Positions 36,614 to 45,256 are shown, counted from the first letter of the stretch. The stretch is DNA of 64,000 nucleotides from Kocuria coralli (GCF_008831305.1 NZ_ML708619.1:81085-145084); one strand, 5' to 3'. Notes: a model not told the origin generated them from the sequence alone. Program-made: numbers and translations.

Positions 36614-37394
36614 GACTCTCCAGTGGGCTGGGGTTCGAGGCGGAAGGCCTGGCTCGGGCCGTCTTGAGGCGACCGTATCAGTGCTGATCAGTCGTGACGG
36701 GGCGGGCTGCGGAGGCGAGCCTGCGCCTCGGCAGGGGTTCCGAGCCGGTCCCGGAAAAAATCTCCCGAAAAACTCCAGAAGTGGCGTCACGATCCGAGGC
36801 CCCGGCCGTCTACACGGTGAGGACGTAGAAGTCCTCGCACCACAGGTGCCGGAGGGATGCTCCACCCGCGGGAGACGGGGCAGGTAGCCGATCCGATGCG
36901 ACCGCGGTAGATCCGCGGTCAGTGCCGGGTCGGCGCTCGTGGCGGTTGGGCCCGTCGCGAGGTGGCATCCGGTCGGGCAGAGGCCGGGTGCGGGCCCGGG
37001 TGGGCGCGATGCACTGGGGAGAGAGCATCGCGTCCCCCGGGCTTCCCGGAGCTGGGCGCGGGTAGGGACCGTCGTCGTGGAGTGCGTGCCTGGAGTGCGG
37101 GCGCCTACGACGACGAACGGTCAATCTGATCGCCCATCGGAGCCCACGGGCGCTTCAGCTGACCACTCGTCCGAATCGGACCGCCATACTGACCACTCGG
37201 CGGGCCGCGAGTACCCGGGCGAACCGGAACGGCACGACCGGTCGGGGCGGCTGACCGTCGCGCGTTCGCACCGGACTGAGGAAACCGGGGGAGTGAGGCT
37301 CCACATCCGACTGTCCCCTGCGTCCGCGCGTGAGACCGCACCGGACGGGAGGTCCCAGAACTCGTCAGGCGGGTTGCCGGGGTGTACTGGGCGA
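36614..37394. other. 781-bp intergenic region
   Basis: No convincing gene. Contents: the AbgT promoter region with ATCAGTGCTGATCAGT near 36678 (overlapping TCAG/CTGA dyads), A-rich runs near 36756-36780, an 8-bp perfect hairpin GACCGCGG/CCGCGGTC at 36900-36920 and dyad repeat copy B at 37115-37198. Open frames here have no recognisable protein character. Confidence 0.6.
37115..37198. repeat. dyad repeat element, copy B (degenerate)
   Basis: GAACGGTC (37115) begins the 20-nt core GGTCAATCTGATCGCCCATC (37119-37138). On its right, two inverted half-units GACCACTC occur at 37161-37168 and 37191-37198, exactly 30 bases apart. The left and right arms form only an imperfect dyad. It lies upstream of the DUF559-like gene, about 200 bases before its likely start. 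Confidence 0.75.
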
Positions 37395-38384
37395 GTGCCA
37401 TCGCGACGACACCACCCGTCACCGGAACTCCTCGGCCGTTGTTTCACCACCGGTGAGGCGGCTGCCGCGGGCGTGACGTCCGGCCAGCTCGCGGGGAGGG
37501 CGTACCGGAGCGTCATGACCGGCGTCTGGGCCGCCCGGGACCATCGGCTACCGGAGTCGGGCACGCCCAGGGTGCGCGAGATCTTGCGCGCCCTCCAGCA
37601 GGTCCTGCCGGATACGGCCGCCAGCCATCTCACGGCGGGGCTTCTGCTCGGGCTGCGGATGCCGCGAAGCCTGCGCGTGGGCATTCCGATCCACGTGACG
37701 CGCTGGGCCCCTGGGCGGGCACCGCGTCTCGCTGGGGTTCAGGGGCACGTCGCACAGGTGCCGCCGGCCGATCGATGGACCTCGGGGACGCTGCGGGTCA
37801 TCGGTCCGGTGAGGACGGTGGTGGATCTGGCCGCCATGAGCACGGGACCGTCACGATACGTATTCGGCGACGACTGGGTGGTGGCCCTGGTCGACGGCAT
37901 GATCAACGAGCATCGCACGGGAATCAGGGCTGGCATGCCGCCCATGAGGTCGCTGGAACTCGTCCGGGAGGATCTGGCCCGTATGGCGACTCTCCGGGGC
38001 GTCGCACGGGTTCGCATGAGCCTGGAGAGAGCGCAGCCGGGAGTGGACTCCGCGCTGGAGACTCACGCCCGTCTCGCTCTCGCCCGGCACGGCTTCACGG
38101 AGTTCGTCACGGATCACGAGATCCGGGTACCCGGAGCGGGTTCGGCCTACCCGGACCTGGCAGACCGAAGACGGCGGATCTCCGTCCAGGTGGAGGGGCC
38201 GCATCACGACGGGAAGGACCAGCGAGTACGGGACATCACCCGCCTGCGGATCACCGAAGCCGCCGGCTGGAAGGAAGTCCGCGTGTCCGGGCGCGACATC
38301 TTCGCCCAGCGTCCGGGGAACCGGCCGCACATCGTGAAGCTGGTGCTGGATGCATTGCATCAGCGACTCGATCGCTCGGCGTGA
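37395..38384 (+). CDS. orphan AbiEi-antitoxin-like / DUF559 (Vsr-like nuclease fold) protein
   Basis: About 329 residues from GTG 37395, the first start from which the product looks like protein; the exact start is uncertain and no clear ribosome site is seen. The N-terminal winged-helix segment (LGRCFTTGEAAAAGVTSGQLAGR, then YRSVMTGVWA) resembles type IV AbiEi antitoxins. The C-terminal part, DPEIRVPG-like VTDHEIRVPGAGSAYPDLADRRRRISVQVEGPHH, resembles DUF559/Vsr-type PD-(D/E)XK folds: an aspartate then Q-V-E-G, with K/R following. No AbiEii toxin is adjacent. It lies between two copies of the dyad repeat. Function unknown. Confidence 0.65.
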   Translation: MPSRRHHPSPELLGRCFTTGEAAAAGVTSGQLAGRAYRSVMTGVWAARDHRLPESGTPRVREILRALQQVLPDTAASHLTAGLLLGLRMPRSLRVGIPIHVTRWAPGRAPRLAGVQGHVAQVPPADRWTSGTLRVIGPVRTVVDLAAMSTGPSRYVFGDDWVVALVDGMINEHRTGIRAGMPPMRSLELVREDLARMATLRGVARVRMSLERAQPGVDSALETHARLALARHGFTEFVTDHEIRVPGAGSAYPDLADRRRRISVQVEGPHHDGKDQRVRDITRLRITEAAGWKEVRVSGRDIFAQRPGNRPHIVKLVLDALHQRLDRSA

Positions 38385-38400
38385 AGAGCTTCCAGCCCGC

Positions 38401-38514
38401 GAGCGGTCATCCTGCTGGTTCATGGTGGTCGAGTGGTCGATCTGGCCGGCCATCAGCTGTAACAGCCGACCAGATCGACCACTCACCGGCAGGAGGCGAT
38501 CAAAGCGACCGCTC
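38401..38514. repeat. dyad repeat element, copy C (symmetric, 114 bp)
   Basis: Four half-units lie in perfect mirror symmetry: GAGCGGTC (38401-38408), GAGTGGTC (38431-38438), GACCACTC (38477-38484), GACCGCTC (38507-38514), with exactly 30 bases between starts on each side. The inner arms 38431-38450 and 38465-38484 pair at 19 of 20 positions. The core GGTCGATCTGGCCGGCCATC is at 38435-38454. It sits between convergent genes and can also act as a terminator. Confidence 0.85.
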
Positions 38515-38995
38515 AGGCCTGCAGCGACTCCTCGATCGGCGCACGCAGTTCCTCCGGCTCGGTCGAGGGTCCGAAACGAGCCACCACGGTGCCGGACTTG
38601 TCCACGAGGAACTTGGTGAAGTTCCACTCGATGTCCGCCCCGTTCTCACCGGGCTTCTCCGACTTCAGCCACGCCCACAGCGGATGGGTGTGCAGACCGT
38701 TGACGTCGACCTTCTTGTAGAGCGGGAACTCCACCCCGTAGGTGGAGCGGCAGAAGGCCTGGATCTCGTCGCCGTCGCCGGGTTCCTGGTCGCCGAACTG
38801 GTTGCAGGGGAATCCGAGCACCGTGAAACCGCGGTCCTTGTAGTCCTCGTAGAGCTTTTCCAGGCCGTCGTACTGCGGCGTGAAGCCGCATTCGCTGGCG
38901 GTGTTGACGATCAGGACGACCTGTCCGGCCAGGCGGTCGAAGACATCCTGGGAACCGGAGATCGTGTCAGCGGTGAAGTCATGAAGCTTGGTCAT
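38513..38995 (-). CDS. glutathione-peroxidase-family thiol peroxidase (cysteine form)
   Basis: 160-residue thioredoxin-fold peroxidase. ATG 38995 follows GAAAGGACC. The peroxidatic residue is cysteine, not selenocysteine (NTASECGFTPQY, Cys36); FPCNQFGDQEPG near 64 holds the catalytic Gln and a second Cys; EWNFTKFLVDKSG holds the catalytic Trp-Asn. It lacks the oligomerisation loop of animal enzymes, as bacterial members do, and probably uses thioredoxin or mycothiol-linked reductants. The stop overlaps the end of repeat copy C by two bases. Confidence 0.93.
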   Translation of the reverse strand: MTKLHDFTADTISGSQDVFDRLAGQVVLIVNTASECGFTPQYDGLEKLYEDYKDRGFTVLGFPCNQFGDQEPGDGDEIQAFCRSTYGVEFPLYKKVDVNGLHTHPLWAWLKSEKPGENGADIEWNFTKFLVDKSGTVVARFGPSTEPEELRAPIEESLQA

Positions 38996-39104
38996 GGGGT
39001 CCTTTCGGCGCTCACGGGGTGCACCAGGGAGGGGCAGAGCTTTAACCGTACACAGGGCTGGGGACATGCCCGGCAGACCGGCCGGTCCCACCGTACCGAA
39101 AAGA

Positions 39105-39135
39105 GCCGGCCGGGTGTCCAGGGACCCCGGCCGGC
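39105..39135 (-). terminator. rho-independent terminator of the lut operon
   Basis: GCCGGCCGGG (39105-39114) pairs with CCCGGCCGGC (39126-39135). Read on the minus strand the hairpin is followed by CTCTTTTCGG, a short U tract. It lies 10 bases past the lutC stop. Confidence 0.8.
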
Positions 39136-39144
39136 CCCACGGGC

Positions 39145-39801
39145 TCAGCCGAGCAGGATGACGTCCAGCGTCCTGGGGCCGTGCACGCCCTCCACACGCT
39201 CAAGCTCGATATCGGAGGTGGCCGACGGGCCGGAGATCATGGTGATCGGACGGTCGTGACTGACCCGCTCGAAGGCCTCCGGGATCAGCTCGACCACCGA
39301 ATCCAGCGGCACCACGCACACATGATGATCGGGCACCAGGCTCAGCGCTCGGCGGCCCTCGTCGGGGTGGCTGTTGAGGAAGATCGTCCCGGTCTCCGCG
39401 CAGGAGACGGTCGAGGAGGTCACCACCGCCCCGAGTCCGTCCAGCTCCCGGGCGGTCAGGGGCCCTCCGTCGTCCCCGCGATCACGCACCGTGCGCACGC
39501 TGTCGGGGATCCAGGACTCGTCCAGCCCCTCGGGCACGATCGTCACGGCCTCGCCCAGCAGCTGCCCCACCCGCTGCGGCAGGGATTCCCCGGTCTCCCG
39601 GTAGACGTTGGCCTTGTAGTCCACCAGGCGGTCCTCGAGCATGTCCACGACCTCGGCGTGGTCCAGGGAGGAGGCCCGCCTGTAGTCGCGGGGCACTTCG
39701 GGTGCCGCAGGCTCGTCCCGGAGCGCGTACCGGATGCGGGAGAGGATCGCGGCCTTGGCGTCCTGCTCCCGGTCCGTCGGTCGGGTGACGTTCTCGCTCA
39801 T
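39145..39801 (-). CDS. lutC: lactate utilization protein LutC
   Basis: 218-residue LUD-domain protein. ATG 39801 overlaps the lutB stop by 4 bases. SSTVSCAETGTIFLNSHPDEGRRALSLVPDHHVCVVP near residues 128-165 and MISGPSATSDIELERVEGVHGP at the C-terminus are the LUD landmarks. LutC works with LutA and LutB in the FAD-independent oxidation of L-lactate to pyruvate. Confidence 0.93.
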   Translation of the reverse strand: MSENVTRPTDREQDAKAAILSRIRYALRDEPAAPEVPRDYRRASSLDHAEVVDMLEDRLVDYKANVYRETGESLPQRVGQLLGEAVTIVPEGLDESWIPDSVRTVRDRGDDGGPLTARELDGLGAVVTSSTVSCAETGTIFLNSHPDEGRRALSLVPDHHVCVVPLDSVVELIPEAFERVSHDRPITMISGPSATSDIELERVEGVHGPRTLDVILLG

Positions 39802-41606
39802 GCCTGTTCCTCCCCGGTGCTGGTGGCATCGCTGGACTTCGTCGACTCGCCGCCAGACGACTGGCCCGCTCTGGCTCTGATCACTGCCTGGGCCTCCGCG
39901 CCCCACCCGGCGTGCTCCTCGATATGGCCCGCCAGCGACGACGACGGCGCCTCCCCGGGCCCGCTCGGTGCCAGCGCGGTGCTTCCCAGGTCCCGGGCCA
40001 CCCGCTGCTCCGTCTCCTCGCCGTGCTTGCGCCACCAGTTGCGGAAGGACTGACTGGGCGGGACCGGGATGTCGCGTTCCTGGGTCCAGCCGCCGACCAT
40101 GCCGGGCAGCCACTTGGCCCCGCCGAAGGGCTTGAGCGCCCCGCGGCCCAGGGGCAGCGCCTTCTCGGCCAGTGCCATGCGCTTGCCGGAGGACATGACG
40201 ACCCCGGCGCCCTTCATGAGCACGTCCATCTCGGAGGGCACCCGGCTCTTCTTGACCCGGTCCGGGTGCTCGGCGGGCTCCGGCTGCGCGCCGGTCGCGG
40301 CTGCCTCGGCCTCGCGGGCCGCGGACACGGTGCTGCGCTGCTGCGCCGCGGCGTCGTCGCGTTCACCGTGCTTGGTCCGGACGTCCTCATCGCGCAGGTG
40401 CACCAGGATCGACGGGATGTCGATCTTGACCGGGCACACCTCGTAGCATCGCCCGCACAGCGACGACGCATAGGGCAGCGAGTTGTTCTGCTCGGCTGCC
40501 ACGCCGGTGAGCTGAGGGGACAGGATGGCCCCGATGGGTCCCGGGTAGGTGGAGCCGTAGGCGTGGCCGCCGGCGTGTTCGTACACGGGGCACACGTTCA
40601 GGCAGGCCGAGCACCGGATGCAGTGCAGGGCCGAGCGTCCGTCGGGGTCCCCCAGCACCGCGGAGCGGCCGTTGTCCAGGAGGACGAGGTGGAACTCCTC
40701 CGGTCCGTCGCCCTCCGCGACGCCGGTCCACATCGACGTGTACGGGTTCATGCGCTCGCCGGTCGAGGACCGGGGCAGCAGCTGGGTGAAGACCTCGAGG
40801 TCGGCGAAGCGCGGCAGGAGCTTCTCGATGCCCATGACCGTGATCAGGGTCTTGGGCAGGGTCAGGCACATGCGGCCGTTGCCCTCGGACTCCACCACGG
40901 TGAGGGTGCCGCTCTCCGCGATGCCGAAGTTCGCGCCGGAGACGGCCACCGTGGTGTCCAGGAACTTCTCGCGCAGGTAGGTGCGCGCGGCCTCCGCCAG
41001 CACGGCGGGCTCGTTCGTCAGGGTCTTGCCCGTGCCCGGCATCCGCCGGGAGAAGATCTCGCGGATCTCGTCGCGGTTCTTGTGGATGGCCGGCACCAGG
41101 ATGTGGGAGGGCTTGTCGTCCCCGAGCTGCACGATCAGCTCGGCCAGATCGGTCTCGTGGGACTTGATGCCCTGCCCCTCGAGATGCTCGTTGAGCCCGA
41201 TCTCCTGGGTGGCCATGGACTTGACCTTGATGATCTCGTCCACGCCCTTGGCGCGGACCAGGTCGGTCACGATCCGGTTGGCCTCGGCGGCGTTGCGCGC
41301 CCAGTGCACGATGCCGCCGCGGGCGGTCACATTGGCCTCGAACTGCTCGAGCAGCTCGGGCAGCCGCGCGCCGACCTCCTGCTTGATGGCCGAGCCCGCG
41401 TCGCGCAGGTCCTGCCAGTCGGGCAGCTCGCCCACCACGCGGCCGCGTTTGGCGCGGATCGTATGGGTCGCATGCCCGATGTTGGCACGCATCTGCTGGT
41501 TGCCGAGCTCGCTGCGCGCGTGCTCGGGGAAGGGGGTTTCCTCATACAGGTTGCCGGAACCGTACGCGATGCGGGTACCTGGCATTCCCAGATCGACGAC
41601 GGTCAT
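39798..41606 (-). CDS. lutB: lactate utilization iron-sulfur protein LutB
   Basis: 602-residue protein, longer than the ~475 usual because of an Ala/Ser/Glu-rich C-terminal extension after the RNWWRKHGEE segment. The N-terminal LUD domain (about 60-310) includes RGGIVHWARNAAEANRIV and SGANFGIAESGTLTVVESEGNGRM. Two 4Fe-4S motifs follow: CIRCSACLNVCP (first Cys329) and CGRCYEVCP (about 385-393). ATG 41606 overlaps the lutA stop by 4 bases. Central electron-transfer subunit of the LutABC L-lactate oxidase system. Confidence 0.94.
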   Translation of the reverse strand: MTVVDLGMPGTRIAYGSGNLYEETPFPEHARSELGNQQMRANIGHATHTIRAKRGRVVGELPDWQDLRDAGSAIKQEVGARLPELLEQFEANVTARGGIVHWARNAAEANRIVTDLVRAKGVDEIIKVKSMATQEIGLNEHLEGQGIKSHETDLAELIVQLGDDKPSHILVPAIHKNRDEIREIFSRRMPGTGKTLTNEPAVLAEAARTYLREKFLDTTVAVSGANFGIAESGTLTVVESEGNGRMCLTLPKTLITVMGIEKLLPRFADLEVFTQLLPRSSTGERMNPYTSMWTGVAEGDGPEEFHLVLLDNGRSAVLGDPDGRSALHCIRCSACLNVCPVYEHAGGHAYGSTYPGPIGAILSPQLTGVAAEQNNSLPYASSLCGRCYEVCPVKIDIPSILVHLRDEDVRTKHGERDDAAAQQRSTVSAAREAEAAATGAQPEPAEHPDRVKKSRVPSEMDVLMKGAGVVMSSGKRMALAEKALPLGRGALKPFGGAKWLPGMVGGWTQERDIPVPPSQSFRNWWRKHGEETEQRVARDLGSTALAPSGPGEAPSSSLAGHIEEHAGWGAEAQAVIRARAGQSSGGESTKSSDATSTGEEQA

Positions 41607-42475
41607 CGAGCGCCTCCTGCGGAGCTAGCGGCTTGGGCGCCTCCGGGTCCGGCTGCGCTGGATGGGGTGATGGTCGCGTGCACGCGGGGGATGGAGAGGT
41701 CCGCGATCTGATCCAGCTCCAGCGGATTGGCCCGCGTGGAGGCCAGGATCTCGGCCAGATGAACGGTCCGGACCTCGGATCCGCGCCGTCGCGCCGCACC
41801 GTTCATGTGCAGCTGGCACGACGAGTCCCCGCCCGCGCACAGCCCGGTCCCCGTCGACTCGATGTTCTTGATCTTGGCGTCGACCATGGCCCCCGAGACA
41901 TCCGGGTTCTTGAAGGAGAAGGTCCCGCCGAACCCGCAGCACTCCTGCGCATCGGGCAGCTCGACCAGCTCCAGGTCCTCCACGCTGGAGAGCAGGGTGG
42001 TGGGGCGGTCGCCGAGGCCCAGGAGGCGCAGCCCGTGGCACGAGGGGTGGTAGGTGATGCGGTGCGGGAAGTAGGACCCCAGCTGTTTTTCCGCGTCGGT
42101 GACCCCGAGGACGTCCACGAGCAGTTCGGAGAGCTCGTAGGTGCGGCCGGCCACCTCCTCGGCCTGCCGTGCCAGCCCCTCGTCCCCGCACTTGCGCGCG
42201 ACCATGGGCTGCTGATGGCCCAGGGACGCGACGCAGGAGCCGGAGGGGGCGACGGCGACGTCGTAGTCCACCGCGGTGAACGCCTCGACGTGGTTGCGGA
42301 CCACCGGAAGTGCCTCGTCGATGTAGCCGCTGTTGACATGCATCTGTGAGCAGCAGCCCTGACCGGCGGGAAACACGACGTCGTGCCCCAGCCGCTCGAG
42401 GATCCGGACGGTGGCCAGCGCAACCTTGGGATACATCGCATCCACGATGCACGTGGCAAATATTGCGATCTTCAT
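41603..42475 (-). CDS. lutA: lactate utilization protein LutA (CCG-domain, GlcF/HdrB-like)
   Basis: 290-residue protein. ATG 42475 follows GGAGGA. Two cysteine-rich CCG domains: CCSQMHVNSGY plus PSGSCVASLG, and ITYHPSCHGLR plus ECCGFGGTFSFKNPDVS with SSCQLHMNGA. These bind non-cubane or 4Fe-4S clusters. A ~40-residue Ala/Gly/Ser-rich tail ends the protein. First gene of lutABC, divergent from the lactate permease gene. Confidence 0.94.
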   Translation of the reverse strand: MKIAIFATCIVDAMYPKVALATVRILERLGHDVVFPAGQGCCSQMHVNSGYIDEALPVVRNHVEAFTAVDYDVAVAPSGSCVASLGHQQPMVARKCGDEGLARQAEEVAGRTYELSELLVDVLGVTDAEKQLGSYFPHRITYHPSCHGLRLLGLGDRPTTLLSSVEDLELVELPDAQECCGFGGTFSFKNPDVSGAMVDAKIKNIESTGTGLCAGGDSSCQLHMNGAARRRGSEVRTVHLAEILASTRANPLELDQIADLSIPRVHATITPSSAAGPGGAQAASSAGGAR

Positions 42476-42530
42476 AGATCCTCCGCAGGTTTTGTGACGC
42501 AGGTCATGTACAGTTTCCCACGACCCCATG

Positions 42531-42541
42531 TGGTCCGACCA
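42531..42541. promoter_or_regulatory. FadR-type (LldR) operator between lutA and lldP
   Basis: TGGTCCGACCA is a perfect 5-bp dyad around one base and matches the TNGTNNNACNA pattern known for LldR of Corynebacterium glutamicum. It lies midway between the divergent starts at 42475 and 42627, and a FadR-type regulator is encoded in the same locus. Confidence 0.75.
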
Positions 42542-42626
42542 TACCCTCTCGTGATCCACATCGCATTACGGACTGTTTTCCGGGGCGCCCGAAGCTTTCA
42601 GTCCTCCGAATCTGCAGGAGACGTAC

Positions 42627-44300
42627 GTGAACACCTACACCGCTCAAGTCGACGCGGTTGCCGGCAGCCCAGGACTGTCGGCACTCGTGGGCATCGTGCC
42701 GCTGGTGGCATTCTTCATCTCGCTCGTGGGCCTCAAGCGCAGTGCTTGGGTCTCGGGCCTGATCGCCTTGGCCACGGCGGTCGTCGTCGCGATCATCGCC
42801 TTCGGCATGCCTGCCGATCTCGCCCTTCTGTCCGCCACGCAGGGCGCGGTCTTCGGACTGTTCCCGATCGTATGGATCGTGGTCATGGCGCTGTGGTTCT
42901 ACCAGGTCACGGTCGCGGCAGGCCGTTTCGAGGACATGCGCTCGATCTTCGACACCATCGGCGGTGGCGACGTCCGCATCCAGGCCATCCTGATCGCGTT
43001 CTGCTTCGGCGGCCTGCTGGAGGCCCTCGCGGGCTTCGGCGCCCCCGTGGCGATCACCGCGACCATGATCCTGGCCATCGGCCTCAAGCCGCTCAAGACC
43101 GCGGTCGTCGTGCTGATCGCCAATACCGCCCCCGTGGCCTTCGGCGCGGTGGCGACTCCCATCACCACCGCCGGCAGGCTGACGGGTCTGGACCCCGCCC
43201 ACATCGGCGCGGTCGTGGGTCATCAGGCACCGTTCTTCGCCCTCGTCGTGCCCTTCCTCCTGCTTCTGCTGATCGACGGGCTGCGGGGCCTCAAGCAGGC
43301 GTGGCCGGCGGCGCTGGTCATCGGCGCGACCTTCGCCGTCGCCCAGTGGTGGAGCGCCACCCACTTCGCCTACGAGCTGACCGACGTGGTGGCCGCGATC
43401 GCCGGCCTCGCCGGGGCCGTCGTCCTCCTGCGCTTCTGGAAGCCGCGTGGTGCGGCGGAGGCCAAGCAGCGCCTGGGGATCGAGGAGGCCGAGAACGTCT
43501 CCGACCTGACGCCCTCGCGGGTGTGGATGGCCCTCGTGCCGTACCTGTTGGTGGTCGTCGTCTTCGGCATCGCCAAGCTGTGGACCTGGGGGGTCGACGT
43601 CCCCTCGGCTCTGGCGAGCACCGATGTGTCCGTCCCGTGGCCGGGCCTGGACGGGCATCTGCTCAGCGCTGAGACCGGTGAGCCCATCACCGGCACGGTC
43701 TACGCCTTCCAGTGGCTGTCCTCCCCGGGCACGCTGCTGCTGATCACGGGGCTGCTGGTCACCCTCATCTACACCGTGTTCAACCACCACGGGAAATTCC
43801 CCATGACCATCGCCAAGGGGTTCCACGAGATCGCGGCGTGCATGTACAAGATGCGGTTCTCCGCGCTGACCATCATGCTGGTGCTGGCCCTGGCCTACGT
43901 CATGAACTTCTCGGGTCAGACCCTGGCCATCGGCAGCTTCGTGGCCGGCCTGGGCGCCGCCTTCGCCTTCTTCTCCCCGGTCCTCGGATGGGTGGGCACG
44001 GCGGTGACCGGTTCGGACACCTCCGCCAACGCCCTGTTCTCCAATCTGCAGCAGACCGCGGCCCAGGGTGCCGGGCTGGATCCCAATCTGACGGTTGCGG
44101 CTAACACAACCGGCGGTGTTGTCGGCAAGATGATCTCTCCCCAGTCCCTGGCCATCGCTGCCACCGCGGTGAGCATGCCCGGCCAGGAGTCGACCATCTT
44201 CAAGAAGGTGCTTCCTTGGTCCATCGGCATGCTGATCGTGCTGTGCGCCCTGGTGTTCCTGCAGTCGAACGTCCTGCATTGGATGTTGCCTCCGCAGTGA
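42627..44300 (+). CDS. lldP: L-lactate permease
   Basis: 557-residue LctP-family secondary transporter with about 13 hydrophobic segments. GTG 42627 follows CAGGAG (42615-42620). NTYTAQVDAVAGSPGLSALVGIVPLVAFF opens the protein; EALAGFGAPVAITATMIL near residue 135, NTAPVAFGAVATPITTAG near 165 and TGSDTSANALFSNLQQTAAQ near 475 are family hallmarks. It imports lactate for LutABC. The stop overlaps the regulator start by GTGA. Confidence 0.95.
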   Translation: MNTYTAQVDAVAGSPGLSALVGIVPLVAFFISLVGLKRSAWVSGLIALATAVVVAIIAFGMPADLALLSATQGAVFGLFPIVWIVVMALWFYQVTVAAGRFEDMRSIFDTIGGGDVRIQAILIAFCFGGLLEALAGFGAPVAITATMILAIGLKPLKTAVVVLIANTAPVAFGAVATPITTAGRLTGLDPAHIGAVVGHQAPFFALVVPFLLLLLIDGLRGLKQAWPAALVIGATFAVAQWWSATHFAYELTDVVAAIAGLAGAVVLLRFWKPRGAAEAKQRLGIEEAENVSDLTPSRVWMALVPYLLVVVVFGIAKLWTWGVDVPSALASTDVSVPWPGLDGHLLSAETGEPITGTVYAFQWLSSPGTLLLITGLLVTLIYTVFNHHGKFPMTIAKGFHEIAACMYKMRFSALTIMLVLALAYVMNFSGQTLAIGSFVAGLGAAFAFFSPVLGWVGTAVTGSDTSANALFSNLQQTAAQGAGLDPNLTVAANTTGGVVGKMISPQSLAIAATAVSMPGQESTIFKKVLPWSIGMLIVLCALVFLQSNVLHWMLPPQ

Positions 44301-45112
44301 CCCCGCGCAGCGGCAGTCTCCCACCCCTGATTCCTGCCCGCCCCGGGTTCCCCGCGGAGGCGGTCTCGGGGGTGGGTGCCGGCCACGGCCGGAGCAAGGA
44401 GGACGCTCCGGCCTATACGGCCGTCCTGGAGTGGGTGGAGCTCCGCCTGCGGGAGGGGAACCTGGTTCTCGGGCAGAAGCTGCCGGGGGAGCGGGCCCTG
44501 GCCGAGGAGTTCGGCATCTCCAGGGCATCGGTCCGCGAGGCGATCCGGGTCCTGGCGGCCATGGGACTGGTCCGCTCGGGTACGGGATCCGGCCCGCAGG
44601 CCGGCGCCGTCGTGGTGTCCGAGCCTTCGAGCGCGCTCTCGTGGGCGCTGCGGATGCACGTGGCCACCAAGGCGCTGCCCATGGCCGACGTGGTGTCCAT
44701 GAGGGTGCTGCTGGAGACCCAGTCGGCGCTCGCCTCGGTCCGTGTGGCCGACGAGGAGCTCCGCGGGGAGGTGCTGGCCCGGGTCCGCCCCTATCTGGAG
44801 ATCATGGACGATCCCACGATCCCGGACGCGCTCTTCCACGACCTCGACGCCCGTTTCCACGTCGAGCTGACCACGCTGGGCGGCAACGTGGTGCTGACCA
44901 CCGTCATGAGATCCCTCCGGGACGCGGTCATCGGCTACGTGCAGGAGTCCGTGGCCCTGCTCGGCGACTGGGCGGGGCTGCGGGCACGACTGCAGCGCGA
45001 GCACGGGGGCATCTTCAGGGCCTTCGAAGAAGGGGATGCCCTGCGGGCCGCCGAGCTGCTGCGAGAGCACATCGAGGGCTTCCACAGCACGGTCGTCGAA
45101 CACCGGATCTGA
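44297..45112 (+). CDS. lldR: FadR/GntR-family regulator of lactate utilization
   Basis: 271-residue GntR regulator. I chose GTG 44297, which overlaps the lldP TGA; the first ~35 residues are Pro/Gly-rich and poorly conserved-looking, so a start at a downstream GTG is possible. The winged helix LREGNLVLGQKLPGERALAEEFGISRASVREAIRVLAAMGLV (about 50-92) is intact, and the FadR C-terminal helical domain has metal-type residues in LFHDLDARFHVELTTLGGN and LLREHIEGFH. It probably binds TGGTCCGACCA at 42531 and is relieved by L-lactate. Confidence 0.88.
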   Translation: MTPRSGSLPPLIPARPGFPAEAVSGVGAGHGRSKEDAPAYTAVLEWVELRLREGNLVLGQKLPGERALAEEFGISRASVREAIRVLAAMGLVRSGTGSGPQAGAVVVSEPSSALSWALRMHVATKALPMADVVSMRVLLETQSALASVRVADEELRGEVLARVRPYLEIMDDPTIPDALFHDLDARFHVELTTLGGNVVLTTVMRSLRDAVIGYVQESVALLGDWAGLRARLQREHGGIFRAFEEGDALRAAELLREHIEGFHSTVVEHRI

Positions 45113-45192
45113 GCCCTCCGGTAGGTGTTCTACGTCACTCATTCAGCCCCGAACGGGTGCCCGGTAACGCTTGCAGGCGCCCTGTCGTGACC

Positions 45193-45256
45193 AAATCCGA
45201 GCCTCACCGTGATTTTTTTGTGATGTTGCGAGGCCCACATGATGAGGCTCAGATTT
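45193..45256. promoter_or_regulatory. 14-bp inverted repeat with a T7 run in the loop
   Basis: AAATCCGAGCCTCA (45193-45206) pairs with TGAGGCTCAGATTT (45243-45256) with one mismatch. The 36-nt loop contains TTTTTTT. It lies 80-145 bases after the lldR stop. It could terminate lldR or be an operator; the T run in the loop is atypical for a terminator. Confidence 0.5.

Noticed and set aside
36810..37124. Minus-strand frame of about 104 codons
   Set aside because: Arg/Pro-rich composition, no ribosome site, and it runs into repeat copy B. No protein-like features.
38993..39091. Longer start for the glutathione peroxidase (32 extra residues)
   Set aside because: The extra residues resemble no family member, and a good ribosome site precedes ATG 38995.
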